A stretch of DNA of 64,000 nt from Holosporales bacterium (lineage in GTDB: Bacteria; Pseudomonadota; Alphaproteobacteria; RUG11792): positions 1-64,000 of the forward strand of contig JAISBP010000011.1 of NCBI GenBank assembly GCA_031266135.1. Direction: 5' to 3'. The notes under the pieces are model-generated. The model did not search any database. It saw only the letters and a list, made by a program, of their open reading frames with translations, and was not told the DNA's origin. This document shows positions 8,069 to 16,903 of the stretch, piece after piece. Made by a program: the position numbers and the translations under genes. The first letter of the stretch is position 1; each line of letters begins with the position of its first letter.

Positions 8069-9305
8069 TATACACTCCCAAATCCATGGCCATCTTTACG
8101 CAAATATCCGATGGATCCAGCCTCTTATGAATATCTTTCATTATATCGGAAATGGGTACCCTTTTAACCCTACCATTGATGTAGCATAGCATAATTCCAT
8201 AATCTTCGTCAGAGATAGCATTGACGGCCTCAACTCCGAATGCCGTCCCGACGATCCTATCGAGAACCGCCGTATTTCCACCACGTTGTATATGTCCAAG
8301 AACAACGGCTCTAGACTCAATAGCCCCCTTCCCTAACTCTTCATAATCAGCTTCTTGGTGCGTCAATCCGGTGCTCGATTCCTCATGTACACTCGAGTAC
8401 ACTGCGGATTTGCGCGCCGTTTTTCCTTCCAATAATTCTGATTCTGAAGGTTTTGAAAGGTGTCTAATGCCAGATTTCTGCAAAAGATCCGAAATATGTT
8501 GCCCTATTCCTTTATATTTAATACTGGCATATTCAATAGATGTATCCGGCAACACTGGATCACTACAATGCCTCAATTCATCGGATTCGACGGCCTCGGC
8601 CACCAGGATGATGCAGTGATCCTTCCCCGATCTATAGACTTCCTGTACCTTCGATACCACCTTCGAAAAATTATACTTAAACTCCGGGACTAGGATAATG
8701 TCTGCTCCGGACGCGATCCCAGCATACATCGCGATGAATCCGGCGTCACGGCCCATGACTTCGATCACCATCGTACGCTCATGACTCCTAGCCGTCGTTC
8801 GAATATTATTGATTGCATTGCTCACGACCTCAACGGCCGTCGAGAATCCGATGGAGAGATCGGTGATATTAACGTCATTATCTATCGTCTTGGGGACGGC
8901 CACGATCCTTAGATCTCGGTGAACCGATAACAGCTCCCTTAGGATCGTGAGACTCCCATCGCCTCCGATGTAAATAAGGCCGTCGAGAGATAGTTTGTTA
9001 TACCCTTCGAATACCATCCGCATAACTTCATCGGTACTCTTCCCATTCTTCAAACTCGATGTAAATGATTTGGTATCCGAATATAGGATGCTTCCTGAAA
9101 CGGTGAGCATCTCCTCACCACAGTGATCAAATCCCAATGAAATGTGATCAGAATTATGGGGAAATAAACCAGAGAATCCGCGTCTTATGCCTACGATATC
9201 GTGGCCCATAATCTTTGAGCGTATCACGGCCGCTCTAATGACGGAATTTAAGCCGGAGCAATCACCTCCGACCGTCATGATTCCTATCTTCTTCTTCGAC
9301 TTCAT
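8055..9305 (-). CDS. pfkA: 6-phosphofructokinase with an in-frame 50-codon palindromic-element insertion
   Basis: Phosphorylates fructose 6-phosphate in glycolysis. Visible motifs are the N-terminal GGDCSGLN, GGDGS at about residue 115, PKTIDND and MGRDAG, and VVLGHIQRGG near the C-terminal third. Gly in GGDGS (E. coli 104) points to ATP, while Lys in PKTIDND (E. coli 124) is shared with pyrophosphate enzymes; the Gly/Lys pair is known from ATP-using actinomycete enzymes, so ATP is likelier but not certain. Residues 280-329 are foreign to the family and equal the palindromic element at 8319-8468; without them the protein is about 366 residues, a normal length. The insert lies just before the ESRAVVLGHIQRGG strand, in a probable surface loop. 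Confidence 0.92.
   Translation of the reverse strand: MKSKKKIGIMTVGGDCSGLNSVIRAAVIRSKIMGHDIVGIRRGFSGLFPHNSDHISLGFDHCGEEMLTVSGSILYSDTKSFTSSLKNGKSTDEVMRMVFEGYNKLSLDGLIYIGGDGSLTILRELLSVHRDLRIVAVPKTIDNDVNITDLSIGFSTAVEVVSNAINNIRTTARSHERTMVIEVMGRDAGFIAMYAGIASGADIILVPEFKYNFSKVVSKVQEVYRSGKDHCIILVAEAVESDELRHCSDPVLPDTSIEYASIKYKGIGQHISDLLQKSGIRHLSKPSESELLEGKTARKSAVYSSVHEESSTGLTHQEADYEELGKGAIESRAVVLGHIQRGGNTAVLDRIVGTAFGVEAVNAISDEDYGIMLCYINGRVKRVPISDIMKDIHKRLDPSDICVKMAMDLGVYIGEV
8319..8468 (-). repeat. Palindromic element inserted in pfkA (150 bp)
   Basis: Exactly 150 bp, so 50 codons in frame, encoding HLSKPSESELLEGKTARKSA then VHEESSTGLTHQEADYEELG. It matches the pdhB copy along its whole length. The two ends are inverted repeats of each other (AATAG...CTTCCCTAAC against ATTAGAC...TTTC), with further complementary blocks inside, so the element can fold as one long imperfect hairpin centred on TGTAC-N6-GTACA. 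Confidence 0.93.
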
Positions 9306-9608
9306 CGTATCTCTAAATAAACATGTAATGCGTGTGGTACATCATCGCCAGATTATACAATAAAGCCATCAATCTCGAAAAGCAAAACAGATTTGATATG
9401 GCATTAAACCATTATGCAGTTGTCTCATTATCTTATCTCCTTCACACAAAAAGAAATGGTATACTCAACGTCTAAAGTGAATTAACATTTGTTATATGTT
9501 TGGAGGTATTTTTTATTTAAAATTGTTTATTTTTATATATCATGTTAACATAAAGTTAACGCTTTTAATTTATTCTTTATGAAAAGGTTTAGATAAAGTG
9601 AGGTGCAT

Positions 9609-10310
9609 ATGAGAAAAGTTTCTCCGTGTATATTCCTTGTATTGCTTCACTTTACGTATATTTTTCCGACGTGTTTGTTCGCACTTTCTGATTCTCAAAA
9701 AAGTAGCCAACAGGATGCAGTTATTAATCCACAATTAACAGTAACCTTTGGAAATAAGAGTGGTAAACATATTGTTGATGTATATATTTCTCCGACATGT
9801 CCACACTGTTTAGAGATCATATCTATTATTGAGGATATTATATTGGTAAATAAAAACATTAAGATTGTATTACATATTCTTCCAACAAATCTTAAAGATA
9901 TTTTTGTCTTAAAATTATTAAAAAAAGGCAAAATTTCATTCATCGAATTTGTAAAAAGAATGCAAACGGCGAAATCCGATGCCAAAATCGATAAAAAGGT
10001 GCAAAAGCACATATCGAAGTTAATTAAGAAAAAGGAAATAAGTACCGAGACAGCCGATATTATGTTATGGATATTGAGGCTAAAATATCCACTCAAGCAG
10101 GTCAAAGCGGCTATTCCAATTCTAGAACAAGGATGGGAACAATCCGCAATACAGGTGTATAAAGAGGCTATAAAACTTATCGTGCAAAAGACAGGATCTA
10201 AAGCCGTAGACCTGCCTTTTATTACATCTCATGGAGAGCACTGGAAAGACATAAAAGACGCTGTACGACAGGCCATTTCTGAGAAACCTCTAGAAGGAGG
10301 CGCGCAGTGA
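9609..10310 (+). CDS. Periplasmic DsbA-like thiol oxidoreductase
   Basis: A protein of about 233 residues with a signal peptide and a thioredoxin-fold active site CPHC in VYISPTCPHCLEII. The C-terminal part has the cis-Pro-like segment (KAVDLPFITSHGEHW) expected of DsbA-type proteins. The middle is unusually Lys-rich. ATG 9609 is preferred over the in-frame GTG 9603 because AGGTG lies just upstream. It would form or rearrange disulfides in exported proteins, working with the DsbB at 50.7 kb. It is paired only loosely with the second DsbA-like protein at 13.6 kb. The exact client or oxidase/isomerase role is not readable. Confidence 0.72.
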   Translation: MRKVSPCIFLVLLHFTYIFPTCLFALSDSQKSSQQDAVINPQLTVTFGNKSGKHIVDVYISPTCPHCLEIISIIEDIILVNKNIKIVLHILPTNLKDIFVLKLLKKGKISFIEFVKRMQTAKSDAKIDKKVQKHISKLIKKKEISTETADIMLWILRLKYPLKQVKAAIPILEQGWEQSAIQVYKEAIKLIVQKTGSKAVDLPFITSHGEHWKDIKDAVRQAISEKPLEGGAQ

Positions 10311-10770
10311 AGTGCATAGAGAGACTTTGTAAAATTATCTGCTATCCACTTCACTGCCGGAATAATTTCTGATATAGTCTAGGAATAATCTCGTTTAAAG
10401 GAATAAGGTAGCGATCGTTGGCCTATCACTGAAGCTATAACTTATTTTCTTTATACTCTAGTCTGTTTTTCTGCCTTCAAAAGGACATGTTATTAATGCT
10501 TAATCTTCGTCCGTCGTCTATTATGCATCTGTCTCTATATTGCTTATCCACCGATTCTGTGGAAAACTCTGTGTATAATTATTTTTTTGCTATATTTTCG
10601 ACTCTGAAATCAGGCTTTGAGACGTGTTTGCTCAGTTTTTGAGCATCCTCGAAAATGCGAGAAATCCAGGGCGTTTTTAGTATTTTGCGGCATACGTATG
10701 AAAAAATTTTTTTATGCCTAAGTTTGTACTGTTTGATCTGAAAGTTGTGCATATTTTTACAAAAACGTAC
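10311..10770. other. 460-bp convergent gap with DnaA-box-like cluster
   Basis: Lies between two genes that point toward each other, so no promoter is needed here, yet it is one of the longest gaps in the window. It holds three DnaA-box-like 9-mers within 35 bp at 10544-10578: TTATCCACC, TGTGGAAAA (reverse TTTTCCACA) and TGTGTATAA (reverse TTATACACA); the last two fit TTWTNCACA. An AT-rich stretch follows. Two small hairpins at about 10629-10663 (TGCTCA-GTTTT-TGAGCA and CTCG-N6-CGAG) could terminate transcription. Origin function is only a possibility. Confidence 0.35.
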
Positions 10771-12618
10771 TTAAAAAGCCTGTCCTACACTGATATAAAT
10801 ATTAAATCTGGAGTCCATGTGCTTGCCGTCTGGAAGCTTCCTCCTCTTCATCGGGAATGCCAGATCGAACCTCAATGGGCCGAGTGGCGTGTAGTATCTC
10901 ACGCCGAATCCATATCCAAACAACATATCATGGAACGGTTTCGGCATTTTCGATGAATAGACATTTCCTCCCTCGAGGAAAACCACGATCCCCACATTTT
11001 CCGTTAATCTATAACGAGGCTCGATCCCTATCTCGAAGACCGATTCACCTCCCAGTGGCTTCTTGTTCTTATTGAATTGGCCGAGTTTCTGGTTGCCATA
11101 TCCACGGACAGAATTCGCTCCGCCAGCAAAGAACAATTTATCGCGTGGAATCACATTGTTCGTATTCCTGATGATGGAGCCAATCTTCGAATACACTGCT
11201 ATCACCACTGAATTCTTAAATGTATTCTGTTTTAGGGGAAAATACGCTGCCACTTTCCCACTTAGAATCGTAATATTCTTTAGATTACCGAAATATGGAG
11301 TCACCATACTTGATCCGCGGACTCCACTCTGTGGATCCAGGAACGTATCCGTCGAATCAAAATTAATTCCAAATGGGATTCCTATAGCTTTAAACTTAAC
11401 CTTTTCTGTCGGTGGATTACTTGTACTCTTTTCATCGAAATTGACTTTATCGAGGGTCCTTGACTGCTCACCACAAATCCCAGCACCGACCTTAAAATGT
11501 GTTCCAAAATTCTGCCATAGTATACTCTCAGCGCCCACCTTGGACACATCATACGTCGCTACATTCTCCTTCAAATAGAAGACCTGAGATGCCAGTTCTT
11601 GCGCCTTCCTAAATACGTCGAAGTTACTGTATTTTACTCGGCCAATTTTAGTGTGGCCTGAAATATCGAATAATGTACCGAATCTAGATCCCTTACCATC
11701 GACGTTGTAGTGTGTCCATGAAGCCATTACTCCTATCTTCTCAGAGTTCCCGTATTTTAGACCGATGGATGCGTCTCTTAATGGAGCCTCCTCTATACTC
11801 AATGCAATATTCGCATGGGATATATTCGGTGTTTCCGGATCGATTTTATGATCCGTTAAAAACACATCTACCAGAGCGAAGATGCCCGTATCCATCAGGC
11901 CCGTTTTAGTTTCTTCAATTTTCTTGGAATCGTAAGTCTCATTATCACGCCACGTTATTCTGTTACGAATAAATGGCTTTAATAATTCCGGATCTTTTTT
12001 ACTTTTTATTTTGAGGATTGTTTTATCGATAATAGTTTTACCATTTAATTTTATGGGATACGTTACGCTGATTTTCTTCTCTGCTTTATCTATCTTCAAT
12101 TCTGGTTGATGCATATGGACAAACGCGAATCCCTGTTGTCCAAGGTATTTATCTATTTTTTCTGCGGCCTCGGCTAGGTGTTGCGTATCGGTGTAGGAGC
12201 TCCTTTTAATATCCACTAAATCGAATAATTGATCCACAGTAAGGCCTATGTCATAGTCCATATTATCCTCATAGATGAGAGTAATATTATTGATCCTGTA
12301 GCGCTCGTTAAGCTTGATCTTGAAGGTTACCTTATCATGATCGAAATCAGCGGAAACTTCGGCGTCGAAGTATCCGAAGGAGTGTAAAATGAGTTTAATT
12401 TCTGAAATATCATTATTCAATCTAAAATGATCGGTTACCTCATCCCCAGAAAATCTGTTTTGCTCCCACGGGGATACGACCTGTGAACGCACTAATCGCC
12501 TAATCTGAGGATCAGAAATACCTTCAATTACAACTGAATGAGCCGATAAAATAGATGTGTGTAAGTAAATAATAAGCCATACTTTTATGAACTTCTGTAT
12601 TGGGGTTATTGAGAGCAA
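10771..12618 (-). CDS. tamA: TamA/BamA-family outer-membrane assembly protein
   Basis: A 615-residue Omp85-type protein: signal region, POTRA-like repeats over about residues 25-260 (IEGISDPQIRRLV, ITLIYEDNMDYDIGL), then a 16-strand-type barrel. The barrel carries the diagnostic loop-6 motif FFAGGANSVRGYGNQKLG and ends in Phe. Three POTRA-sized units and about 600 residues fit TamA rather than the longer BamA. TamA helps insert autotransporters and other outer-membrane proteins. No tamB lies next to it in this window, unlike the common tamAB operon. Confidence 0.85.
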   Translation of the reverse strand: MLSITPIQKFIKVWLIIYLHTSILSAHSVVIEGISDPQIRRLVRSQVVSPWEQNRFSGDEVTDHFRLNNDISEIKLILHSFGYFDAEVSADFDHDKVTFKIKLNERYRINNITLIYEDNMDYDIGLTVDQLFDLVDIKRSSYTDTQHLAEAAEKIDKYLGQQGFAFVHMHQPELKIDKAEKKISVTYPIKLNGKTIIDKTILKIKSKKDPELLKPFIRNRITWRDNETYDSKKIEETKTGLMDTGIFALVDVFLTDHKIDPETPNISHANIALSIEEAPLRDASIGLKYGNSEKIGVMASWTHYNVDGKGSRFGTLFDISGHTKIGRVKYSNFDVFRKAQELASQVFYLKENVATYDVSKVGAESILWQNFGTHFKVGAGICGEQSRTLDKVNFDEKSTSNPPTEKVKFKAIGIPFGINFDSTDTFLDPQSGVRGSSMVTPYFGNLKNITILSGKVAAYFPLKQNTFKNSVVIAVYSKIGSIIRNTNNVIPRDKLFFAGGANSVRGYGNQKLGQFNKNKKPLGGESVFEIGIEPRYRLTENVGIVVFLEGGNVYSSKMPKPFHDMLFGYGFGVRYYTPLGPLRFDLAFPMKRRKLPDGKHMDSRFNIYISVGQAF

Positions 12619-12806
12619 AGTATTTGTGCGGAACTAAATGGACTTCAAAGTAATTTTATATGACGGCATACCAAAGAGGCAAGAGTGCCATTAAATTCAT
12701 ATGCATGGGCATCCAGGATCTAAGATATTTATATACATTGGAAGCGAATATTGGTAACGTTAAAGCACTAGATCAAGATTTTTTATTACCTAAGGTAAGG
12801 TACATA

Positions 12807-13325
12807 ATGGTGAAAATAGCTAATCTTGTCCAGGTTGCTGTGTTTGGATTGGTACCTGAACTCTCCGCTTCCATCACGACGATAAATGTCAAATTATCAT
12901 GTCCTGAGATCAAGCTCGTAACATGTGCTGGAGAAGAATACGACATAGAAATGCACTACAGTGGCGAAACTACAGGAGTCCCAGATAGCATACAAATCGA
13001 ATGGGGCAATAATACCTTGGAATGGTTACAGAACAATGGTATTGTGCAGGTAGCTCCGCCAAATCCTGGATATGTTCCAATTTTCTTGATTTTTAATCAG
13101 ATTCAGGGTTATCGGATAGATTTAGAAAGCTGGAACGAGCATATCATCGTTATACAAACGCCATATGCGACACTCTTTATGGGCATGATTGCCACTCAGA
13201 GTTTGAAAAGCACTGGAGTGTGGAAACCTAAGAAACCTAGTTTTCTATCCTGGTTTATACACCCTTGGTCACTCTACTCTCCAAAACCGGCTTTGCAAGT
13301 TGAAATAGATAAATGTTCGCCTTAG
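12807..13325 (+). CDS. Small secreted protein, unknown
   Basis: ATG 12807 is chosen because TAAGGTAAGG lies just upstream and the first residues (MVKIANLVQVAVFGLVPELS) look like a signal peptide; the frame is open further upstream to 12660. The 172-residue product has two Cys residues near the mature N-terminus (KLSCPEIKLVTCAG), one near the C-terminus and a C-terminal aromatic/Pro-rich stretch (WKPKKPSFLSWFIHPWSLYS). No family is recognised. A decayed palindromic element follows its stop codon. Confidence 0.5.
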   Translation: MVKIANLVQVAVFGLVPELSASITTINVKLSCPEIKLVTCAGEEYDIEMHYSGETTGVPDSIQIEWGNNTLEWLQNNGIVQVAPPNPGYVPIFLIFNQIQGYRIDLESWNEHIIVIQTPYATLFMGMIATQSLKSTGVWKPKKPSFLSWFIHPWSLYSPKPALQVEIDKCSP

Positions 13326-13340
13326 AACAAATGTTAAATC

Positions 13341-13415
13341 GCTTTCAAAACATCCAGAATCATGCATTTCGAAAAGAAATACGAAGCACAGAACTGCACA
13401 TCTAGAGTACTTTAG
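13341..13415 (+). repeat. Decayed palindromic element, left part only
   Basis: The stretch containing CAAAACATCCAGAATCA matches the left part of the intergenic copy at 7437, followed by recognisable AGCACAGAACTGCA and AGAGTAC blocks. The right half is not recognisable. It lies directly after the gene ending at 13325. Confidence 0.6.
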
Positions 13416-13613
13416 GATTACCATAAAGTAGATCCTGCCTGAGATATGCAACATTTCGTCACAAATCTATACAAACAATAGCTCGTATGTCAGTGAATTT
13501 TTATCACATTAGCTATATTTTGGTAATAGTCATAGCTTTTCTCTATTGCCTTTCCCAGCTATATGGCATTAAATTGTTATCGTGATAGAGCGTATGTTTT
13601 TTTAGAGTAAATT

Positions 13614-14447
13614 ATGGAAAATAAAGGGCCAGGGTGTGGTTGTGGCAAGTTTAGCGCTGTTTTATCTGTATTGGCGCTGATGGTCGCGGCTGCTTCGTAC
13701 TATTTCTCACAGAAAAAAGTTACTACTGCTCCTCAAGAAGATTCGATTTTCGAGGAAAGAGTCAGAAATGTTGTCATCGATATAGTTAAACAGAACCCTC
13801 AGTTATTGATGGATGCTATGGGCGAGGGAATCGCTAAAAAAAGAGAAGATTCGTTAAAACAATTATCAGTGGATACATTTGCCAAAAGGGATGAGCTTGA
13901 TAAGTTAAGTATGAAGTTTGGTAAATTAGATTCAAAGAATGTAATATTGTGCTTTTTTGACCCGCTGTGTAAACACTGTATAGCGTTTCAGAAAAGCATG
14001 TTGGCGCTTATTCAATCTGGCGCAGATATCTGTTTTAAGTTGCTTCCAGTATCAGTCTTAGGAGAAGATTCAGTAACGGTCGCTAAAGTATATTTCGCTG
14101 TTTATTCAAGGAGTTCTGAAAAAGCCAAAGCATTTATAGAAGCTATCACGGCAGATGATGGTACGATGGACAAGGATGGCATAGAGAAAGCGTTGAAAGC
14201 AGTCGGAATTAGTCTAAAGGATATAGAGGGATTGATGACAGAGGCAGATGCTAAGTTGATTGCAAACGGCAGAGCTGCTGAGAGTTTGAAGATTCCTGTA
14301 GTGCCTGCAATATTCTATATTCATGGCTTAGAGATTAAAATGATACAAAGCACAAATGTTGATCAAATCTTACAGGTAACTAGCGGTGCTCCTGAAGAAG
14401 CGCCAAGAGAATTAGACGCAAAGACTACCCAGAAGCCAGCGGCATAA
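13614..14447 (+). CDS. Membrane-anchored DsbA-family thiol oxidoreductase
   Basis: A 277-residue protein with one N-terminal membrane segment (FSAVLSVLALMVAAASYYF), a short helical N-domain (FEERVRNVVIDIVKQNPQLLMDAM) typical of the ScsC/BdbD-like DsbA branch, and a thioredoxin domain with active site CKHC in FFDPLCKHCIAF. The cis-Pro region is KIPVVPAIF. It should act on exported proteins at the periplasmic face. The N-terminus has a CGCG sequence before the membrane segment. A hairpin terminator follows at 14461. Its partner oxidase could be the DsbB at 50.7 kb. Confidence 0.8.
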   Translation: MENKGPGCGCGKFSAVLSVLALMVAAASYYFSQKKVTTAPQEDSIFEERVRNVVIDIVKQNPQLLMDAMGEGIAKKREDSLKQLSVDTFAKRDELDKLSMKFGKLDSKNVILCFFDPLCKHCIAFQKSMLALIQSGADICFKLLPVSVLGEDSVTVAKVYFAVYSRSSEKAKAFIEAITADDGTMDKDGIEKALKAVGISLKDIEGLMTEADAKLIANGRAAESLKIPVVPAIFYIHGLEIKMIQSTNVDQILQVTSGAPEEAPRELDAKTTQKPAA

Positions 14448-14460
14448 AATTTTGATAAGG

Positions 14461-14493
14461 AATGAGCTCTTCAGCAATTGCGTAGGGCTCATT
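14461..14493. terminator. Hairpin between convergent genes
   Basis: AATGAGC and GCTCATT form a 7-bp stem around a 19-nt loop between the ends of two convergent genes. The stem overlaps the stop codon of the minus-strand gene. There is no strong T-run, so termination efficiency is uncertain. Confidence 0.4.
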
Positions 14494-15178
14494 ATACCGT
14501 ATTGTCATCAGGAGCGAAATATGAAAATGCCTTCGTTTTGTTGGAGCTTTCAAGCGCTACAAATTGCAGGAATTTTGGCTTTTTACCATCCAGAAGATAA
14601 GCTCCACAGTTGCCGTCCTTCGTAATTTTAAATCCTATCCTCGGCTTCAGGGAATTATCGAAAGAAAAGTTTAGGTATTCGGTGCTCTTGAAGATCAACT
14701 CCATTTTCCCGGTGATGATATTGACCCTGTAGGCACTGAGCCAATTCGGATCGTCCATATTTAAAAGGATCGCTATTTCTTCAGGATGTTTATCACTAAT
14801 CTTGGTGACCTCAGATTTAGTATTAGGAAATGGAGTTAAATTCATGGAAGTACCTGTCTTTATATCCAGACAAAATACATGACTATTATCGTTGCCAGCT
14901 TGATTTTGCGCGATAAGGAGGTGTTCTCCGGTCTGCGCCCAAGCGTAAAATCCGGGTTCTACATCGAATTTCCTGAGGAGTTTTCCGGATAAATCTTCAA
15001 CATAAAGCCCGTCCTTTCCGAAATAGGCAATCTTCTCGCCATCTGGACTCATCGACACATCATATCGCTCCGGCCTTGCGAATAAAATGTCTCTCGGAAT
15101 GAGTTGACAATTATCTTTCTCGTTACAGCCAACCAAAAATATGGCTGTAATAAACGTGAGAAGAATCCTTTTACGCAT
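14492..15178 (-). CDS. Lipoprotein resembling the N-terminal propeller of an S9 peptidase, truncated
   Basis: Starts at ATG 15178 with a lipoprotein signal ending in LVGC. The mature part begins IPRDILFARPERYDVSMSPDGEKIAYF, close to the first blade of prolyl-oligopeptidase/acylaminoacyl-peptidase (S9) propellers, and continues as WD40-like repeats. The usual S9 protein is over 600 residues with a C-terminal alpha/beta-hydrolase domain; this one stops at about 228 residues, before any Ser-Asp-His domain. It is therefore either a decayed peptidase or a free-standing propeller lipoprotein. No hydrolase domain is seen downstream. Confidence 0.6.
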   Translation of the reverse strand: MRKRILLTFITAIFLVGCNEKDNCQLIPRDILFARPERYDVSMSPDGEKIAYFGKDGLYVEDLSGKLLRKFDVEPGFYAWAQTGEHLLIAQNQAGNDNSHVFCLDIKTGTSMNLTPFPNTKSEVTKISDKHPEEIAILLNMDDPNWLSAYRVNIITGKMELIFKSTEYLNFSFDNSLKPRIGFKITKDGNCGAYLLDGKKPKFLQFVALESSNKTKAFSYFAPDDNTV

Positions 15179-15390
15179 TAGACAAGTCAATCAATAGCAA
15201 TTTCAGAGCTCATAAACATCTCCGTGTGAATTTCTAATTAAAACTAGTTAACATAATTACTGATAAAAGTCAATTCTCAAATAGGAATGGATTAATCATA
15301 GGGACTTAACGTAGATGGCAAGAGCAGATCTGAATTCAATTCTGCAGTAGATAATCACGGTAGATCTTTGACGCACTATCTATCGGTTCT

Positions 15391-16056
15391 TCATGACATC
15401 AATTGACCATCCTTCATCTTGAGGATACGTGTTCCATACATATCGATGTGTTTGGTATTGTGTGTAATGAGGAGGCAGGTTTTCTGCTCCTGTTTGACAA
15501 TGTCATTCGTGATCGTCATGACGGTATCGGCCATCCTAGGATCAAGGGATGCCGTTATCTCGTCCAAAAGTAGGATATCGTAATCCGTGATCGTCGCCAT
15601 GACTAAACTTAGGGCCTGGCGTTGCCCCCCCGATAGATTACCGACATAATCATCGAGTCTGTCTTCTAGGCCCATGTTGACTGTACTAAGTTTCTCTTTA
15701 AAGTAATTGATTTTACTTTCTATCGGTATATCATTCTCACTTCTATTATAGGCCAGTCGTAAATTTTCCAGGATACTCATTTCCCCGATTGTCCCTCGCC
15801 TTGGATCCTGGAGAACATTCGAAATGCGCCGTGCCCTAATATGACGCGGGGTATTCGTGATATCAACGCCATTCAAAATTATGGTTCCGTTTTCAACGGG
15901 AAGAGCTCCAGAAATCACGTTAAACAACGTCGTTTTCCCGGTTCCATTTGCCCCTACTATCAAGACGAACTCTCCGAGCGCCACATCTAAATTGAGATTT
16001 TTAAGTGTATCTCGGACATGTATATTATGCATTTCTAATATCAATTTATTGGGCAC
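15391..16056 (-). CDS. ABC transporter ATP-binding protein (TrpX-type amino-acid import operon)
   Basis: ATPase of an importer: Walker A GANGTGKTT (about residues 34-42), Q-loop LQDPRRG, ABC signature LSGGQRQ, Walker B ILLLDE and switch His in LLITHN. The 221-residue size and the neighbours (permease overlapping by 11 bp, substrate-binding protein before that) match the three-gene TrpX-type systems (ABC_sub_bind family). It powers uptake at the inner membrane. Last gene of the four-gene operon. Confidence 0.88.
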   Translation of the reverse strand: MPNKLILEMHNIHVRDTLKNLNLDVALGEFVLIVGANGTGKTTLFNVISGALPVENGTIILNGVDITNTPRHIRARRISNVLQDPRRGTIGEMSILENLRLAYNRSENDIPIESKINYFKEKLSTVNMGLEDRLDDYVGNLSGGQRQALSLVMATITDYDILLLDEITASLDPRMADTVMTITNDIVKQEQKTCLLITHNTKHIDMYGTRILKMKDGQLMS

Positions 16057-16903
16057 GAACTTTCTCCCTTCTCTTTATAATCATTATGATGACGATCAGG
16101 CATCCGGTCACTAGATTGAGGTCCTGGGGTTTGATGCCTAGGGAATTGCTGTGTAGTGCCACGCTGATGAATATCCTGTATATTATCGATCCAAAAATGC
16201 ACGACATAACGAGCCAGGCCTCTTTCTTGATGGGCAATACCTTCTCACCGATGACGACCGAAGCGAGTCCGGTGACCAAAGTACCTATTCCAGATGATAT
16301 ATCGCAGAATCCCTGGTATTGGCTGAATAACCCGCCTCCACATGCAATCAGTGCATTGCTCAGGATGAGTCCAGCGACAGTAAAGAGATCTATGCTTATT
16401 CCAGAAACAGCTGCATAGTGTTTATTGTATCCGATGGCCCTTAAACGCAATCCGATATCGCTGGATAGGAGGTATATTAGGCCTCCGACTATAATCGCAA
16501 TGAACACCGCGAGAATCGCCATATTGTTTTGGGATGAAAAAATTGTGATGTCATTTATAATGGTTATATTTGGGATATACCCCATGATCCTGAGATTTAT
16601 CGAATACATTATGAATGCAACGATAATCCCGGCCAATAAATCGGCGATCTTGCACTTAATATTTAAAATCCCAGTGCATAATCCGGCGATACCACCAGCG
16701 CAGCACGAAGCCATCAATGCAACGTACGGGTTGCAGCCGCCCTTTATGAGGACGCCCGTGACGGCGGCCCCCAATACGAAACTCCCATCACACGTCAGAT
16801 CCGCGAAATTGATTATCCTGAAGGTCATGTAGATACCGATTGCAACTACTCCGAATATTAATCCGATTTCGATACTTGTTAGTATTTCCTGTAAAGAGAT
16901 CAT
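16046..16903 (-). CDS. ABC transporter permease (TrpX-type system)
   Basis: A 285-residue inner-membrane protein with about eight hydrophobic segments and the branched-chain-type permease motif (FRIINFADLTCDGSFVLGAAV). This permease class pairs with ABC_sub_bind substrate-binding proteins. Its start overlaps the end of the binding-protein gene by 4 bp and its end overlaps the ATPase gene by 11 bp, so all are translated from one message. Confidence 0.88.
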   Translation of the reverse strand: MISLQEILTSIEIGLIFGVVAIGIYMTFRIINFADLTCDGSFVLGAAVTGVLIKGGCNPYVALMASCCAGGIAGLCTGILNIKCKIADLLAGIIVAFIMYSINLRIMGYIPNITIINDITIFSSQNNMAILAVFIAIIVGGLIYLLSSDIGLRLRAIGYNKHYAAVSGISIDLFTVAGLILSNALIACGGGLFSQYQGFCDISSGIGTLVTGLASVVIGEKVLPIKKEAWLVMSCIFGSIIYRIFISVALHSNSLGIKPQDLNLVTGCLIVIIMIIKRREKVRAQ

